Below, piece after piece: positions 16,728 to 27,289 of a DNA stretch of 33,782 bases. Location: positions 1-33,782 of the forward strand of contig NZ_JAAIJR010000057.1 in assembly GCF_010915725.1 (NCBI RefSeq), in the 5' to 3' direction. Made by a program: the position numbers and the translations under genes. Origin of the DNA: Thiorhodococcus mannitoliphagus. Its GTDB lineage: Bacteria > Pseudomonadota > Gammaproteobacteria > Chromatiales > Chromatiaceae. Positions within the stretch are counted from its first letter, which is position 1, and each line of letters opens with the position of its first letter. Under the pieces are notes generated by a model, which saw nothing but the letters and a program-made list of their open reading frames with translations, did no database searches and had not been told where the DNA came from.

Positions 16728-18371
16728 ATGATCCAGAACAGCGAAATGAAACACAGGATACTCCGTCTTCCAATGACAGGCGGCCTGATCCTTGCCGTGT
16801 CGCTGGCCGCGACAGCACAGGCTGAAGTATCGAAAGAGACGATTGAAGCCCTCGGCGCACCCGACAGCATCGAGACATCGATCGGCACGCTGGACTTCAC
16901 GGACGGCGCTCCCAGCGCCGACACCGCGCAGAAGGTCTTCGATGCGCTCGATTTCACGCGCGCGCTGAACGTCTACAACAACAGCTTCCGCGGGGCTTCG
17001 GCCCTTGGGTTCCACAAGGGCTTCCAGAGCATCGGCGCCGACTACAACGATGTCGTCATCACGTCTGAACTGCTGGACTCGACGTCGCTGTTCCTGACCG
17101 GCAACGCCGACACCGTCTATTACATCTCCGTCATCGACCTTTCAAAAGGCCCGATGGTGATCGAACAGCCCTCGGACGGCGTCGGCACCATCAACGACAT
17201 GTGGTTCTCGTGGATCATCGACGTCGGCGGCCCCGGGCCGGATCGCGGTCGGGGCGGCAAGTATCTGATCGTCGGACCTGGCTACGACGGGCCGCTGCCC
17301 GAGGGAGGCTACTTCGTCGCCCATTCCAAGACCAACCGGGTCCTTTATGCCTCGCGCGCCTATCTGGTAGACAACGATCCCAAACCGGCGGTCGCGAACG
17401 TCAAGGCCAACATGAAGATCTACCCCTATGCGGAGGGCGCCTACGGCACCAGCATCGCGCAGGCGCTGACCGGCGCGGTCCGCCTTGGGGAAGCCCCGAA
17501 GATCCCCGAGACGAAATTCGTCGAGGCGAGCAACCTATCGATGAACACCATCCCGCCCAGCGATTTCGGCTTCTATGAGTGGATCAACGAGAACGTCCAG
17601 GCCGAGCCCGCCACCAGCTATGACGTGGAACTTTCCGGCCAGCTCGCAGCCATCGGCATCGTCAAGGGCAAGGAGTTCGCGCCTGACGAGCGGATGAAGA
17701 AGATCCTCACCGACGCCGCCGCCGTCGGCCAGGCGGCCGGCCGGGTGCTGAACTGGCGCCCCTATGGCGCCCATCCGGACTGGGCCTATTACGAGGGGTC
17801 GATGTGGGGAAATATGCTCTGGGAGGGCGGCGCCTTCTTTGAGACCCCGCCGCCCGCGTTCGCGGACGGGACATTCAAGCCGCTGCCGCCGACCGGCGCC
17901 CGCACACTGGATTCGCGCACGGCCTTCTACTACGGCTATACGCTCGACAGCCCCGGCATGATCATGAACATCCCCGGCGTGGGATCGCAGTATCTGATGG
18001 CTTTCCTGGACGCCAAGGGTGATGTCTTCGACGGCGCGAAGACCTACAAGGTGACGCTGCCCAAGGATATCCCGGCCAAGGCGTTCTGGTCGTTCACGGT
18101 CTATGACAACCAGACGCGCTCAATGCTGCAGACGCCGCAGAAATACCCGCGTGCGGGTTCGCAAAGCTATCCATCGCCAGCGGCGACACTGGCCAAGGAC
18201 GGTTCCACCACAGTCTGGTTCAGCCCCGAACAGCCGGACGGCGTCGATCGCGGCAACTGGATCCAGACCGATCCCAACAAGGGCTGGTTCACCATCCTGC
18301 GGCTCTACAGCCCGCTGCCGTCGTTCTTTGACAAGTCCTGGCAGCCAACTGAAATCGCACCGGTGAACTAA
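16728..18371 (+). CDS. exported DUF1254/DUF1214 protein, second paralogue
   Basis: 547 residues from the ATG at 16728, with AGAGG 5 bases upstream; a second ATG six codons later has no site. The signal peptide runs to A-Q-A near residue 32. DUF1254 (about 50-220) and DUF1214 (about 420-545; A-K-A-F-W-S-F-T-V-Y-D, G-W-F-T-I-L-R-L-Y-S-P-L) match the preceding protein, including L-A-A-I-G-I-V-K-G-K-E-F. It carries an extra Trp/Tyr/Pro-rich insertion at about 340-400 (W-A-Y-Y-E-G-S-M-W-G-N). A strong hairpin with a T-run follows the stop. Function unknown. Tandem paralogues of unlike length suggest different ligands or a heteromer, which is inference. Confidence 0.9.
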   Translation: MIQNSEMKHRILRLPMTGGLILAVSLAATAQAEVSKETIEALGAPDSIETSIGTLDFTDGAPSADTAQKVFDALDFTRALNVYNNSFRGASALGFHKGFQSIGADYNDVVITSELLDSTSLFLTGNADTVYYISVIDLSKGPMVIEQPSDGVGTINDMWFSWIIDVGGPGPDRGRGGKYLIVGPGYDGPLPEGGYFVAHSKTNRVLYASRAYLVDNDPKPAVANVKANMKIYPYAEGAYGTSIAQALTGAVRLGEAPKIPETKFVEASNLSMNTIPPSDFGFYEWINENVQAEPATSYDVELSGQLAAIGIVKGKEFAPDERMKKILTDAAAVGQAAGRVLNWRPYGAHPDWAYYEGSMWGNMLWEGGAFFETPPPAFADGTFKPLPPTGARTLDSRTAFYYGYTLDSPGMIMNIPGVGSQYLMAFLDAKGDVFDGAKTYKVTLPKDIPAKAFWSFTVYDNQTRSMLQTPQKYPRAGSQSYPSPAATLAKDGSTTVWFSPEQPDGVDRGNWIQTDPNKGWFTILRLYSPLPSFFDKSWQPTEIAPVN

Positions 18372-18400
18372 GCAGGCAAGAACAGGCGATCGTCTGGTCC

Positions 18401-18434
18401 ATGCCTGCGCTCTAAACCAGTGCGCAGGCATTTT
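18401..18434 (+). terminator. rho-independent terminator after the DUF1254 genes
   Basis: A perfect 10-bp stem, ATGCCTGCGC with GCGCAGGCAT, an 11-base loop, and TTTT at 18431-18434. It lies 30 bp after the stop of the second DUF1254 gene. Confidence 0.8.
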
Positions 18435-18892
18435 CAGACCAAACTTCTTGAAGCACGTATGGCGGTTGCCTAGCCGCCATCGAGGCAATCCGAGTCGACA
18501 GAGCGTGCCACATTGAGCACGCGGAACTCGCCTCAGATGAGCCCTGGGAGGAAAGCGGCCGACCGCTTTAGGTCCCTATGGCGGAACAGTTGTCGTGGAC
18601 GTCGGGCCGCGTCAGCATCTTCATGCCTCGCAGGTTAGCTCTCGATCCTTGGCCTTGAACTCTATCTGGCAGGTTTGGGAAGCACACTGCGGCGCCTGAC
18701 CCTATAGTGTCAGGCGTTATCACGTCGTCGCTTGGTTGCCACAGAACCCCACTCGAGCAAACGGCCTCTTGCGCCGCTGACCGAGTGTCCGTGCCACTCA
18801 ACCGCGCGCAATCAACTGATTTCTGGTGGTCGTTAGAGGCAAAGCCTAACCGAAGAGCAGGCTTAGAATTGGTCCTGAGGGATGGAAAGTAG
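18435..18892. other. intergenic region with one hairpin
   Basis: About 460 bp without a credible gene. It contains a perfect 8-bp stem, CGCCTGAC (18693-18700) and GTCAGGCG (18709-18716), around the loop CCTATAGT. There is no T-run, so a terminator role for the tRNA-Cys transcript is possible but weak. Open frames crossing here show no family resemblance; one runs through the tRNA and is an artefact. Confidence 0.5.
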
Positions 18893-18966
18893 TGGAGGCT
18901 GAGCCCGGAATCGAACCGAGGTACACGGCTTTGCAGGCCGCTGCATAACCACTCTGCCACTCAGCC
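18893..18966 (-). tRNA. tRNA-Cys (anticodon GCA)
   Basis: 74 nt including an encoded CCA. The acceptor stem GGCTGAG pairs with CTCAGCC, the T-arm is GGTTCGATTCC, and the anticodon loop is CTGCAAA with GCA at its centre. It lies 59 bp downstream of proB on the same strand and could be cotranscribed with it. Confidence 0.97.
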
Positions 18967-19025
18967 AGAGCCCGCTATTGTAATGAAGCGTCGCGATTCT
19001 GTCACGCCCCATCGAGAGCAAAACA

Positions 19026-20150
19026 CTACAAGAGCACGAGGTTGTCGCGGTGTATGAGTTCTTCGTCGTCGAGATACCCTAGGATGGACTCAAAGGCGGA
19101 CGAAGGCTTACCCCTGATCTCCTGAGCCTCATCAGCGTCGTAGTTGACCAAACCGCGCGCGACCTCGCGCCCCGCCTCGTCGACACAGGCAACCACTTCA
19201 CCGCGATGGAAACGCCCGCGTACCTCTCTGACGCCGACGGCGAGAAGGCTTGTACCCTTTTCCCTCAGCGCCCTCACTGCCCCGGCGTCCAAAACCAAGC
19301 GGCCGCGCACCTGCAGATGCCCCGCCAGCCACTGCTTCCGCGCCGCTTGCGGACCCTGAAAGGGAATGAGCAGCGTCCCAACGGTCTCGCCGCCCCCAAT
19401 TCGGTTGAGCACTTGCTCCCCTCGACCAGGCGCAATGATGGTCGGCGTTCCGGATCGCGCTGCCAAGCGCGCCGCTCGAACCTTGGTGACCATCCCCCCT
19501 GTGCCGAGCCCAGTTACGCTGCCGCCGGCGACCAAATCGAGCTGCGGATCGTCTACCCAAGTCTCGGAAATGAGTCGCGCATCCGGATTTCCGCGCGGGT
19601 CTTGATCGAAGAGCCCGTCCTGATCCGTCAGTAGGACCAGTAGGTCGGCCTCGATCAGATTGGCGACCAGGGCGGCCAAGGTGTCATTGTCACCGAACCG
19701 CAGTTCATCAGTGGCAACGGTGTCGTTCTCATTGATGACCGGGATGACACCCAGCTTGAGCAGCGTCCGCAAGGTGCTGCGCGCATTCAGATAGCGCGGA
19801 CGGTCTGCCAAGTCGTCCCGCGTCAGCAGCACCTGCGCCGTATGGTAGCCGCGTCGTTGGAAGCAGTCCTCGTAGGCCCGCACCAGGCCCATCTGCCCAA
19901 CGGCCGCGGCAGCCTGAAGCTCATGCAGCGTCTTCGGTCGTCGGCGCCAGCCCATCCGAGCCATGCCCTCGGCCACGGCCCCGGAGGAGACAAGCACGAC
20001 TTCGCAGCCGGCCTTGCGCCGCTCCACCATCTGCTCAACCCATGGGGCCAGCATCTCGCGCTCGAGACCCTGTCCGTCACGCGTTAGCAGCGCACTGCCA
20101 ATCTTGACAACCCAACGGCGCGCTGAAGGAATCCGCTCTCTGGAAATCAT
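19026..20150 (-). CDS. proB: glutamate 5-kinase
   Basis: Phosphorylates L-glutamate with ATP, the first step of proline synthesis, in the cytosol. 374 residues, the normal length for the ProB form with a C-terminal PUA domain. The amino-acid kinase domain has [10 protein letters not shown] at 14-23, V-S-S-G-A-V-A-E-G near 54, I-N-E-N-D-T-V-A near 147 and G-T-G-G-M-V-T-K near 215. The PUA domain covers about 280-365. It starts at the ATG 18 bp after the obgE stop, as in many gammaproteobacteria. The start motif [18 protein letters not shown] is family-typical although the ribosome site is weak. Confidence 0.97.
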   Translation of the reverse strand: MISRERIPSARRWVVKIGSALLTRDGQGLEREMLAPWVEQMVERRKAGCEVVLVSSGAVAEGMARMGWRRRPKTLHELQAAAAVGQMGLVRAYEDCFQRRGYHTAQVLLTRDDLADRPRYLNARSTLRTLLKLGVIPVINENDTVATDELRFGDNDTLAALVANLIEADLLVLLTDQDGLFDQDPRGNPDARLISETWVDDPQLDLVAGGSVTGLGTGGMVTKVRAARLAARSGTPTIIAPGRGEQVLNRIGGGETVGTLLIPFQGPQAARKQWLAGHLQVRGRLVLDAGAVRALREKGTSLLAVGVREVRGRFHRGEVVACVDEAGREVARGLVNYDADEAQEIRGKPSSAFESILGYLDDEELIHRDNLVLL

Positions 20151-20168
20151 CGAAGGCTTCGCCGCGCA

Positions 20169-21281
<1,113 letters not shown>

Positions 21282-21303
21282 TCAGCCACCCTTGGCCCAA
21301 ACG

Positions 21304-21332
21304 AAAAAGCCCCGTCCTAGGGACGAGGCTTT
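21304..21332 (-). terminator. terminator between rpmA and obgE
   Basis: On the minus strand the stem AAAGCCTCGTCC pairs with GGACGGGGCTTT (one G-U) around a 4-base loop and is followed by a T-run (GGGGCTTTTTCG). It would attenuate transcription from the rplU-rpmA promoter before obgE. Confidence 0.75.
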
Positions 21333-21373
21333 AGGTCAAGCGCCGGCCGCTCTCGGCCCCGTCACTGCGGGGA

Positions 21374-21631
21374 TCAAGCGTTCTCGACGGTGACGAACTT
21401 GCGATTCTTCGGCCCTTTGACGACGAATTTCACAACGCCGTCGGACAATGCAAAGAGCGTATGGTCTCTACCGCAGCCAACATTGACGCCGTTGTGGAAT
21501 CTGGTGCCGCGCTGACGCACGATGATGCTGCCGGCAGTCACTTTCTGACCACCGAAGATCTTAACGCCGAGGCGTTTGGACTCCGAATCGCGACCGTTGC
21601 GAGAGCTGCCGCCCGCTTTCTTATGTGCCAT
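21374..21631 (-). CDS. rpmA: 50S ribosomal protein L27
   Basis: 85 residues, the family length. The N-terminus [16 protein letters not shown] reaches the peptidyl-transferase centre in known ribosomes and needs no processing here. It contains L-G-V-K-I-F-G-G-Q and [10 protein letters not shown]. 13 bp after rplU, same operon. Confidence 0.98.
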   Translation of the reverse strand: MAHKKAGGSSRNGRDSESKRLGVKIFGGQKVTAGSIIVRQRGTRFHNGVNVGCGRDHTLFALSDGVVKFVVKGPKNRKFVTVENA

Positions 21632-21644
21632 GGGTATCTACTCC

Positions 21645-21959
21645 TCAACCAGCGCTGATGCCGGTGATCTTGAGCGCAGTGAACCACTGGCGGTGGCCCT
21701 GGCGCTTCAGATGGTGCTTACGGCGACGGAATTTGATGATCTTGACCTTCTTTGCGCGGCCATGGGACTCGACAGTCGCGGTCACCTTACCGCCGGCGAG
21801 GTAGGGCTTGCCGACTTTGACGTCGTCGCCATCGGCGACCATCAAGACCTGCTCGATTTCGACGCTCGCGCCTTCTTCTGCCGCAAGCTTCTCGACCTTG
21901 ACTGTGTCACCTTCGGAAACCCGGTATTGTTTTCCACCGGTTTGAATGACCGCGTACAT
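21645..21959 (-). CDS. rplU: 50S ribosomal protein L21
   Basis: 104 residues from the ATG at 21957-21959: [14 protein letters not shown] is the family N-terminus, and [16 protein letters not shown] is the rRNA-binding C-terminal motif. The open frame reaches 22406 but the extra residues are not L21. Expressed from a good sigma-70 promoter just upstream, divergent from ispB. Confidence 0.98.
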   Translation of the reverse strand: MYAVIQTGGKQYRVSEGDTVKVEKLAAEEGASVEIEQVLMVADGDDVKVGKPYLAGGKVTATVESHGRAKKVKIIKFRRRKHHLKRQGHRQWFTALKITGISAG

Positions 21960-22024
21960 GGCTTTAGAGATCCCCAGGAGTGTTCGGTAGTGGCCGACGC
22001 TCCGCGCCGGAACAAAGAAGCGGA

Positions 22025-22054
22025 ATTCTAATCGCTTGAGTGAATTCACGTCAA
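22025..22054 (-). promoter_or_regulatory. sigma-70 promoter of rplU-rpmA
   Basis: On the minus strand: TTGACG (22054-22049), an 18-base spacer, then TAGAAT (22030-22025), about 65 bp before the rplU start. Both boxes are close to consensus. Confidence 0.7.
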
Positions 22055-22248
22055 CCACTGGAAAGCCGGCCTCACCCACCCCACCAGAGCCTGATTCTTC
22101 ATCGCCCGCAACGCTTTGCCACAACCGCCACCATGACCATAACCCCTTGCCACAGCTCACCCAGGCAGGACAGCTTCGCGTCAGCGGTCGACCGAAGCAC
22201 CCTAAATGACGTAATCTATAGAGCTTGCAAACTGCCAAGGCACGCAGG

Positions 22249-22276
22249 TTGACAGCCCCAATCCCAAACCTAGCAT
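22249..22276 (+). promoter_or_regulatory. sigma-70 promoter of ispB
   Basis: A perfect TTGACA at 22249-22254, a 16-base spacer and TAGCAT at 22271-22276. The transcript would have a leader of about 25 bases before the ATG at 22309. Confidence 0.65.
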
Positions 22277-22308
22277 CCGCCGCCATCACCGAAAGACCCC
22301 AGACACGC

Positions 22309-23277
22309 ATGGACCTTTCCACGATTCGACAGCCGGTCGCCGAGGACACCAAGGCCGTGGATGCCTTGATCCTGCACCGACTCCAATCCGACGTCGTGCT
22401 GATCAATCAGATCGGCCACTACATTGTCAACAGCGGCGGCAAGCGGCTTCGCCCCCTCTCCGTGCTGCTCTCTGCGCGTGCCTGCGGCTACGACGGCGAG
22501 CGACATATCGACCTTGCAGCCATCGTGGAGTTCATCCACACCGCAACCCTGCTCCATGACGATGTCGTGGACGGCTCGGAGCTGCGGCGCAGCCGCGAGA
22601 CCGCCAATACGGTCTGGGGAAACGAGGCGAGCGTGCTGGTCGGCGACTTCCTCTACTCACGCGCCTTCGAGATGATGGTCGATGTTGGGAACATGCGCGT
22701 CATGGACATCCTTTCGCATGCGACCAACCGCATCGCCGAGGGCGAGGTGCTCCAGCTTCTCAACACGCGTGATCCGGACACCAACGAAGCCCGCTACATG
22801 GAAGTGATCACGCGCAAGACGGCAACGCTCTTTGAGGCGGGCATCCGTCTCGGGGCCGTGCTTGCCGACTCCCCAGCCGAGATCGAGGAGGCCACCAAGG
22901 AGTACGGACTCAGCCTCGGAATCGCCTTCCAGCTCGTCGACGATGCACTGGACTACAGCCTAGATAACGCCGAGCTTGGCAAGAATGTCGGCGACGACCT
23001 CGACGAAGGCAAGCCGACGCTACCCATCATCCGCGCCATGGAAGTCGGCACGGCCGCTCAACGCGCACTGCTGCGCGATGCCATTGAGCACGGCGGGCGT
23101 GACAGGATCGACTCAGTCACTGAGGCGATTGCGTCCACGGATGCGATCTCCTATACTGCGCAGCTCGCACAGTCATACGCGACGCGCGCAAAGGATGCCA
23201 TCCGCCGCCTCCCTCAGTCGGCAGCGACGGAGGCGTTGATGGTCCTCGCGGACTTTGCGGTCAGTCGCACCTATTGA
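22309..23277 (+). CDS. ispB: octaprenyl diphosphate synthase (quinone side chain)
   Basis: 322 residues, matching the usual 320-325. A trans-prenyltransferase that lengthens farnesyl diphosphate with isopentenyl diphosphate to make the ubiquinone/menaquinone tail. The first aspartate-rich motif is L-L-H-D-D-V-V-D (near residue 82) and the second is Q-L-V-D-D-A-L-D-Y (near 209). G-G-K-R-L-R-P-L near 44 binds diphosphate. The start [10 protein letters not shown] is family-like; the frame is open back to 22225 but the promoter lies within that stretch. Divergent from rplU, the standard gammaproteobacterial layout. Exact chain length cannot be read from the sequence. Confidence 0.95.
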   Translation: MDLSTIRQPVAEDTKAVDALILHRLQSDVVLINQIGHYIVNSGGKRLRPLSVLLSARACGYDGERHIDLAAIVEFIHTATLLHDDVVDGSELRRSRETANTVWGNEASVLVGDFLYSRAFEMMVDVGNMRVMDILSHATNRIAEGEVLQLLNTRDPDTNEARYMEVITRKTATLFEAGIRLGAVLADSPAEIEEATKEYGLSLGIAFQLVDDALDYSLDNAELGKNVGDDLDEGKPTLPIIRAMEVGTAAQRALLRDAIEHGGRDRIDSVTEAIASTDAISYTAQLAQSYATRAKDAIRRLPQSAATEALMVLADFAVSRTY

Positions 23278-23290
23278 AGTGCGGCACCTT

Positions 23291-23369
<79 letters not shown>

Positions 23370-23394
23370 AATATCCTTAGAAGATCAAAGACCT

Positions 23395-23421
23395 AAAGGC
23401 TAGCTGATGCTGGCCTTTTCC
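23395..23421 (+). terminator. terminator after tRNA-Pro
   Basis: Stem AAAGGCTAGC / GCTGGCCTTT (one G-T) with loop TGAT, followed by a pyrimidine tract TCCTTCT. It separates the tRNA from the convergent integrase remnant and may serve both. Confidence 0.6.
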
Positions 23422-23425
23422 TTCT

Positions 23426-23884
23426 CTAGACCGATGTGGGGCGAAAGTGGGACAGACGCTCCACGGCATCCCGGACGTTCTTCGACGAGAGGTGAGCGTA
23501 CCTCATGGTCACTTGGATCGAAGAGTGTCGCAGCAGCTCGCAGACCACGCGGATATCGACACCGTCCTGTACGAGCCAAGCCGCACAAGTGTGCCGAAGG
23601 TCATGCACATGGAAGTCCTCGATACCCGCTTTCTGACAAGCGCTCGTGAAGCCCTTTCTGACGTTCGCAATACGCTCACCCTGCCGGCTACTGAAGACCC
23701 AAGGCGAGTCAGGACAGAACTGCTCACGGTGTTGTAGTCGGCGTTTGAGCGCCGCGATGGCGCCGGTGTTGAGCGGGATGCTGCCGTGCTTCCCATTTTT
23801 CTGGTCTCTATCCGTCAGGTAGATCATCTGCCTGTCCAGGTCGACCCGCTCCCACGTCGACAGGAGCGAGAGGATCGAGCCGCC
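23426..23884 (-). pseudogene. phage/island tyrosine integrase, C-terminal remnant
   Basis: The catalytic-domain end of a tyrosine recombinase. It has L-S-T-W-E-R-V-D-L, K-N-G-K-H-G-S-I-P-L, then H-D-L-R-H-T (Arg II), L-R-H-S-S (His III) and M-R-Y-A-H-L (nucleophile Tyr). Similarity begins immediately after the TAG of hsdR and is in the same frame, while the N-terminal arm and the first catalytic Arg (the T-G-x-R-x-G-E region) are gone. An internal ATG at 23825-23827 could start a 133-residue piece. It lies beside tRNA-Pro and reads towards it, the usual place for an island integrase. It cannot be active as it stands. Confidence 0.85.
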
Positions 23885-26800
23885 CTAGGCGGCAGCGCGT
23901 GCTTCGACCTCTTTCAAGACACTGATGAGCACGCGGGCGTCGTCCATCGAGAACAATCCGGCGACGCCCTGATCGTCCAGATCGGTGAACGGGCTTTCGT
24001 ACAGTCGGCGCGGGTCCATGGCGCCCCGCTCGGTCAGGTGGTCGATGATGAGAGTGACGAACTCGATCTGATTGGCCGAGAGCGTCCGCCCTTCCATAAA
24101 GCTCCCCAACGCTTGCTTGGCCGCCTCGCGGTCGAGTCCGACGAGGGACCGGATGAAGAGGCCCAAACCGCCCTCGCCCTGGATGCGTTCCAGGTCCTCG
24201 TCGGTGCCGACGCCCTCGTCGATGAAGATGCGTTGCAACTCCGAGATGTCTTGCGAGGTCAGTTGCTCGTTGCGGCGCAGCTTCTGGATGGTGATGTGAT
24301 CGGTGTGCCGGGTCAGGAAGTGGCGCACCTTCATCAGGAAGCGGGTCTTGTCGGTGCTGTTACCGACCGCTGCCAGATAAACCTCGGCGGACTCTCCGAT
24401 CTCATCCTCGAAATCGCTGTAGACGGTCTTGCGTGCGGTCGGCTCGATCAGCTTGACCAAGGCGCGCAGACGGCGGCGCAGGTGCTCCAGCATTGGCAGG
24501 GTGATGTCCTGCCAATACTCATCGGTCTGGACCTCGGCGATGAAGGCCAGATGCTGTTTGACCATCGGAATATTGCCAAGCTCTTCGAGCTGGGCGGCGA
24601 TGGCGATGATCCGCGCCTGAAGGTTGGCGAAGGCCAGATCAGCACGTATGACGGCAAGCTGGGTCATCAGGAGCAGATAGTCGAACTGCTTGGCGGCCAG
24701 GTCATCGTCCCCCTGCTCGTCGGCGAACGCGCTCGGCAGTCCGGCCAGATGCTCGGCCAGTTCGGCGCGATCCTCGGTACTCAGGCGCTGCCAGGCGTCC
24801 TTGTCCTGGAATTTCTCGACGAAGCGGCGCTTGGGCCGCACGATGAAGTTGTCGAGGCTCATGCCGGCGACTTCGTCCTGAAGCCGCTCCACCAGTCCGG
24901 CGCGCAACGCCAGCAGCTCATCCGTCGCCTCGCCGTGCTCGATCTCGCCGATCAGTTCCACGCGTGAGACGAACAGCCGTTCGCTCAGGGACGCACCGAG
25001 CGCGCCATCGGTCTGGTTCGGGTTCTGATTGAAGAACTCGAAGTTCTGGCAGAAATCGAAGACCAGGAAGTGCTCCTTGTGCTGGCCTGGCCCGAACAGG
25101 TCCGGACAGAGCCGGGTGCCGCGTCCGATCATCTGCCAAAACTTGGTCTTGGAACGGACGATCTTGAAGAAGACCAGATTGACCACCTCGGGCACGTCGA
25201 TCCCGGTATCCAGCATATCGACCGAGATCGCGATATGTGGGGCCTTGTTCAGGTCCGAGAAATCGTCGATCAATGACTGGGCATACTCGGTCTTGAAGTC
25301 GATCACGCGCGCGAAGTGGCCCTTGAGGTGCGGATAGTGGGCATCGAAGCGTTCGGCGATAAAGACCGCATGAGCGTGGTTCTTGGCGAAGAGGATGGTC
25401 TTGCCGAGCCGGTCGCCATCCTGAACCTTGAGCCCGTGGGTCATGACGTGCGCCAGCACCTTATCGACGGTGTCGGCGTTGAACAGCCATTTGTTCAGGG
25501 CGGCGGGATCGACCCGGTCGGGGATCTCGCCGTCCTCGGTCCACTCCAGGGCGTCCCATTGCTCCTTCTCCGCGTCCGAGAGGTCGTCGTAGCGGATGCC
25601 CTCGCGCTGGAACTTGAGCGGCACGGAGACCGCCTTGGGTGGCACCAGGAAGCCATCGGCCACCGCTTGCTCCAGGTCATAGGCATCGGTCGGAACGCCC
25701 CGCTCTAGCTCGAACAGGCTGTAGGTATCGCGGTCGATCTCGTCGCGCGGGGTGGCGGTCAGTCCGATCAGATAGCTGTCGAAATAGTCGAAGATCGCCC
25801 GATACTTGCGATAGACCGAGCGGTGCGCCTCATCGATCACCAGCAGGTCGAAGTGTCCGCTACCGAAGCGTCGGACGCCGTTCTGCATGGAGTCGATCAA
25901 GCCGACCATGGTCGGATAGGTCGAGACATAGATTCGGCCCTCGGTGTCCTTGTCGGTCACCAGATTGACCGGCGCGGCATGGGGCAGATGGAGCTTGAAG
26001 GCGCCGATGGCCTGATTCACCAGCGCGACACGATCCGCCAGAAACAGGGCGCGCTTGATCCAGCCGGCCCGCATGAGCTGGTCGATGGCGGCGATCACCA
26101 TGCGGGTCTTGCCCGAGCCGGTCGCCATGACCAGCAGTGCCTTACGCAGATGGTCCAGCTCGAAGGCGTCACCGAGGCGACGGATGGCGCGGGTCTGGTA
26201 ATAGCGTTCGACGATCCGTTCGTCGATGCCAACCGTGGCGAGTGGTTTACGAGAGGTGCGGCGCTGGATGAGCAGTTCCAGTTCATCCTTCTTCAGGAAG
26301 CCCTGCACCGGACGCGGGGGATGGGCGGTATCGTCCCAGAGCCAATGCTCGTAGCCGTTGGTGTAGAACAGGATCGGGCGGCGTCCGTACCTCGCCTCGA
26401 CACAGTCGCCGTAGAGTTTGACCTGTTGCTGGCCCTCGCGCGCATCGCGCTTGGTGCGCTTGCTCTCCACCAGGGCGAGTGGCTTGCCGTCATCACCCCA
26501 GAGGACGTTGTCGACGAAGCCCGTGCCGGTCTGGTTCGGCATGCCGGTGACCGGGAACTCGCGGTCCCGTGGCTGATCGAGTGCCCAACCGGCCTCGTGC
26601 AGCAGCAGATCGATGAAGGCGTCGCGGGTCTGCGCCTCGTTGTAGTCGTGCGCGTCGGGGACGGTCTGATTGGCCTGCTTGGTCGCGGCGATCTCGGCGC
26701 GAAGTGCCTTGAGCTGGGCGTCCAGTGCGTCGCGCTGCTGCTGGGTCTGGATATGCGCGGCCTCGGCTTCCTCGCGGGCCTTGGCCTGCTTGGCATAGTC

Positions 26801-27277
26801 CTCGGCGAGTGCCTGCAAGCGAGCGAGGGTCGAGACCTCCACCGGCTGCATCTGGGGCAAGGCATCGGCGGAGAACGACAAGCCCGCCGCCGGTTTCTCG
26901 CCCTTGGCATAGGTGCGTACCAGCCAGTAGGCGATGTGGAACAGCTCGCGCAGGGTAACGACGGCGGTGTTCTCGGACACCGCACGGATGTCATGCACCG
27001 CGCGATTGCCGTAGTCCTTGATCAGACGCGCCTTGGTGACCAGGGCATTGCCGACCAGGGTACGAAAGGTCGCCTCGTGGATCAGGGCTGAGAGTGCGTT
27101 GTCGTAGGGCGAGTGCAGCGATCCGTCATGCTGGTACATCCAGCCAACGGCCGTCTCCAGGGCCAGCCGTGCATAGAAACAGGCCGCGCGTGGGTCGGAG
27201 CGTGCCAATGTCTCCGCCTTGCTCGCGTGCTCGAAGACTGGGGAGAATTCTGCTTGGAGGAAGGCGAATTGAGACAT
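23885..27277 (-). CDS. hsdR: type I restriction enzyme, R (HsdR) subunit
   Basis: 1130 residues. The DUF4145-like N-domain (about 20-120) is followed by a coiled coil (about 155-205) and the PD-(D/E)xK nuclease at about 215-330 (Asp256 in V-D-N-V-L-W; E271-S-K273). The SF2 helicase has M-A-T-G-S-G-K-T at 384-391, D-E-A-H at 482-485 and L-T-A-T-P-R. The C-terminal EcoEI_R-like region covers about 860-1110. It translocates DNA using ATP and cuts at a distance when the HsdMS complex finds unmethylated sites. ATG at 27275-27277, 12 bp after hsdS. All catalytic residues seen are intact, so the subunit looks functional. Its stop codon is the junction with the integrase remnant. Confidence 0.97.
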   Translation of the reverse strand: MSQFAFLQAEFSPVFEHASKAETLARSDPRAACFYARLALETAVGWMYQHDGSLHSPYDNALSALIHEATFRTLVGNALVTKARLIKDYGNRAVHDIRAVSENTAVVTLRELFHIAYWLVRTYAKGEKPAAGLSFSADALPQMQPVEVSTLARLQALAEDYAKQAKAREEAEAAHIQTQQQRDALDAQLKALRAEIAATKQANQTVPDAHDYNEAQTRDAFIDLLLHEAGWALDQPRDREFPVTGMPNQTGTGFVDNVLWGDDGKPLALVESKRTKRDAREGQQQVKLYGDCVEARYGRRPILFYTNGYEHWLWDDTAHPPRPVQGFLKKDELELLIQRRTSRKPLATVGIDERIVERYYQTRAIRRLGDAFELDHLRKALLVMATGSGKTRMVIAAIDQLMRAGWIKRALFLADRVALVNQAIGAFKLHLPHAAPVNLVTDKDTEGRIYVSTYPTMVGLIDSMQNGVRRFGSGHFDLLVIDEAHRSVYRKYRAIFDYFDSYLIGLTATPRDEIDRDTYSLFELERGVPTDAYDLEQAVADGFLVPPKAVSVPLKFQREGIRYDDLSDAEKEQWDALEWTEDGEIPDRVDPAALNKWLFNADTVDKVLAHVMTHGLKVQDGDRLGKTILFAKNHAHAVFIAERFDAHYPHLKGHFARVIDFKTEYAQSLIDDFSDLNKAPHIAISVDMLDTGIDVPEVVNLVFFKIVRSKTKFWQMIGRGTRLCPDLFGPGQHKEHFLVFDFCQNFEFFNQNPNQTDGALGASLSERLFVSRVELIGEIEHGEATDELLALRAGLVERLQDEVAGMSLDNFIVRPKRRFVEKFQDKDAWQRLSTEDRAELAEHLAGLPSAFADEQGDDDLAAKQFDYLLLMTQLAVIRADLAFANLQARIIAIAAQLEELGNIPMVKQHLAFIAEVQTDEYWQDITLPMLEHLRRRLRALVKLIEPTARKTVYSDFEDEIGESAEVYLAAVGNSTDKTRFLMKVRHFLTRHTDHITIQKLRRNEQLTSQDISELQRIFIDEGVGTDEDLERIQGEGGLGLFIRSLVGLDREAAKQALGSFMEGRTLSANQIEFVTLIIDHLTERGAMDPRRLYESPFTDLDDQGVAGLFSMDDARVLISVLKEVEARAAA

Positions 27278-27289
27278 GGAGATCCGTTC

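Noticed and set aside
18568-18960. 130-residue minus-strand frame beginning M-A-E-W-L-C-S-G
   Set aside because: It is translated tRNA-Cys sequence at its start, a common false gene call, and the rest has no protein-like pattern.
21960-22406. N-terminal extension of L21
   Set aside because: L21 has a fixed start ([10 protein letters not shown]); the extension crosses the rplU promoter and the ispB start.
23786-24967. Long plus-strand frames across hsdR, including 25823-27091
   Set aside because: Shadows of the high-GC hsdR gene; no recognisable domains, while hsdR has all its catalytic motifs.
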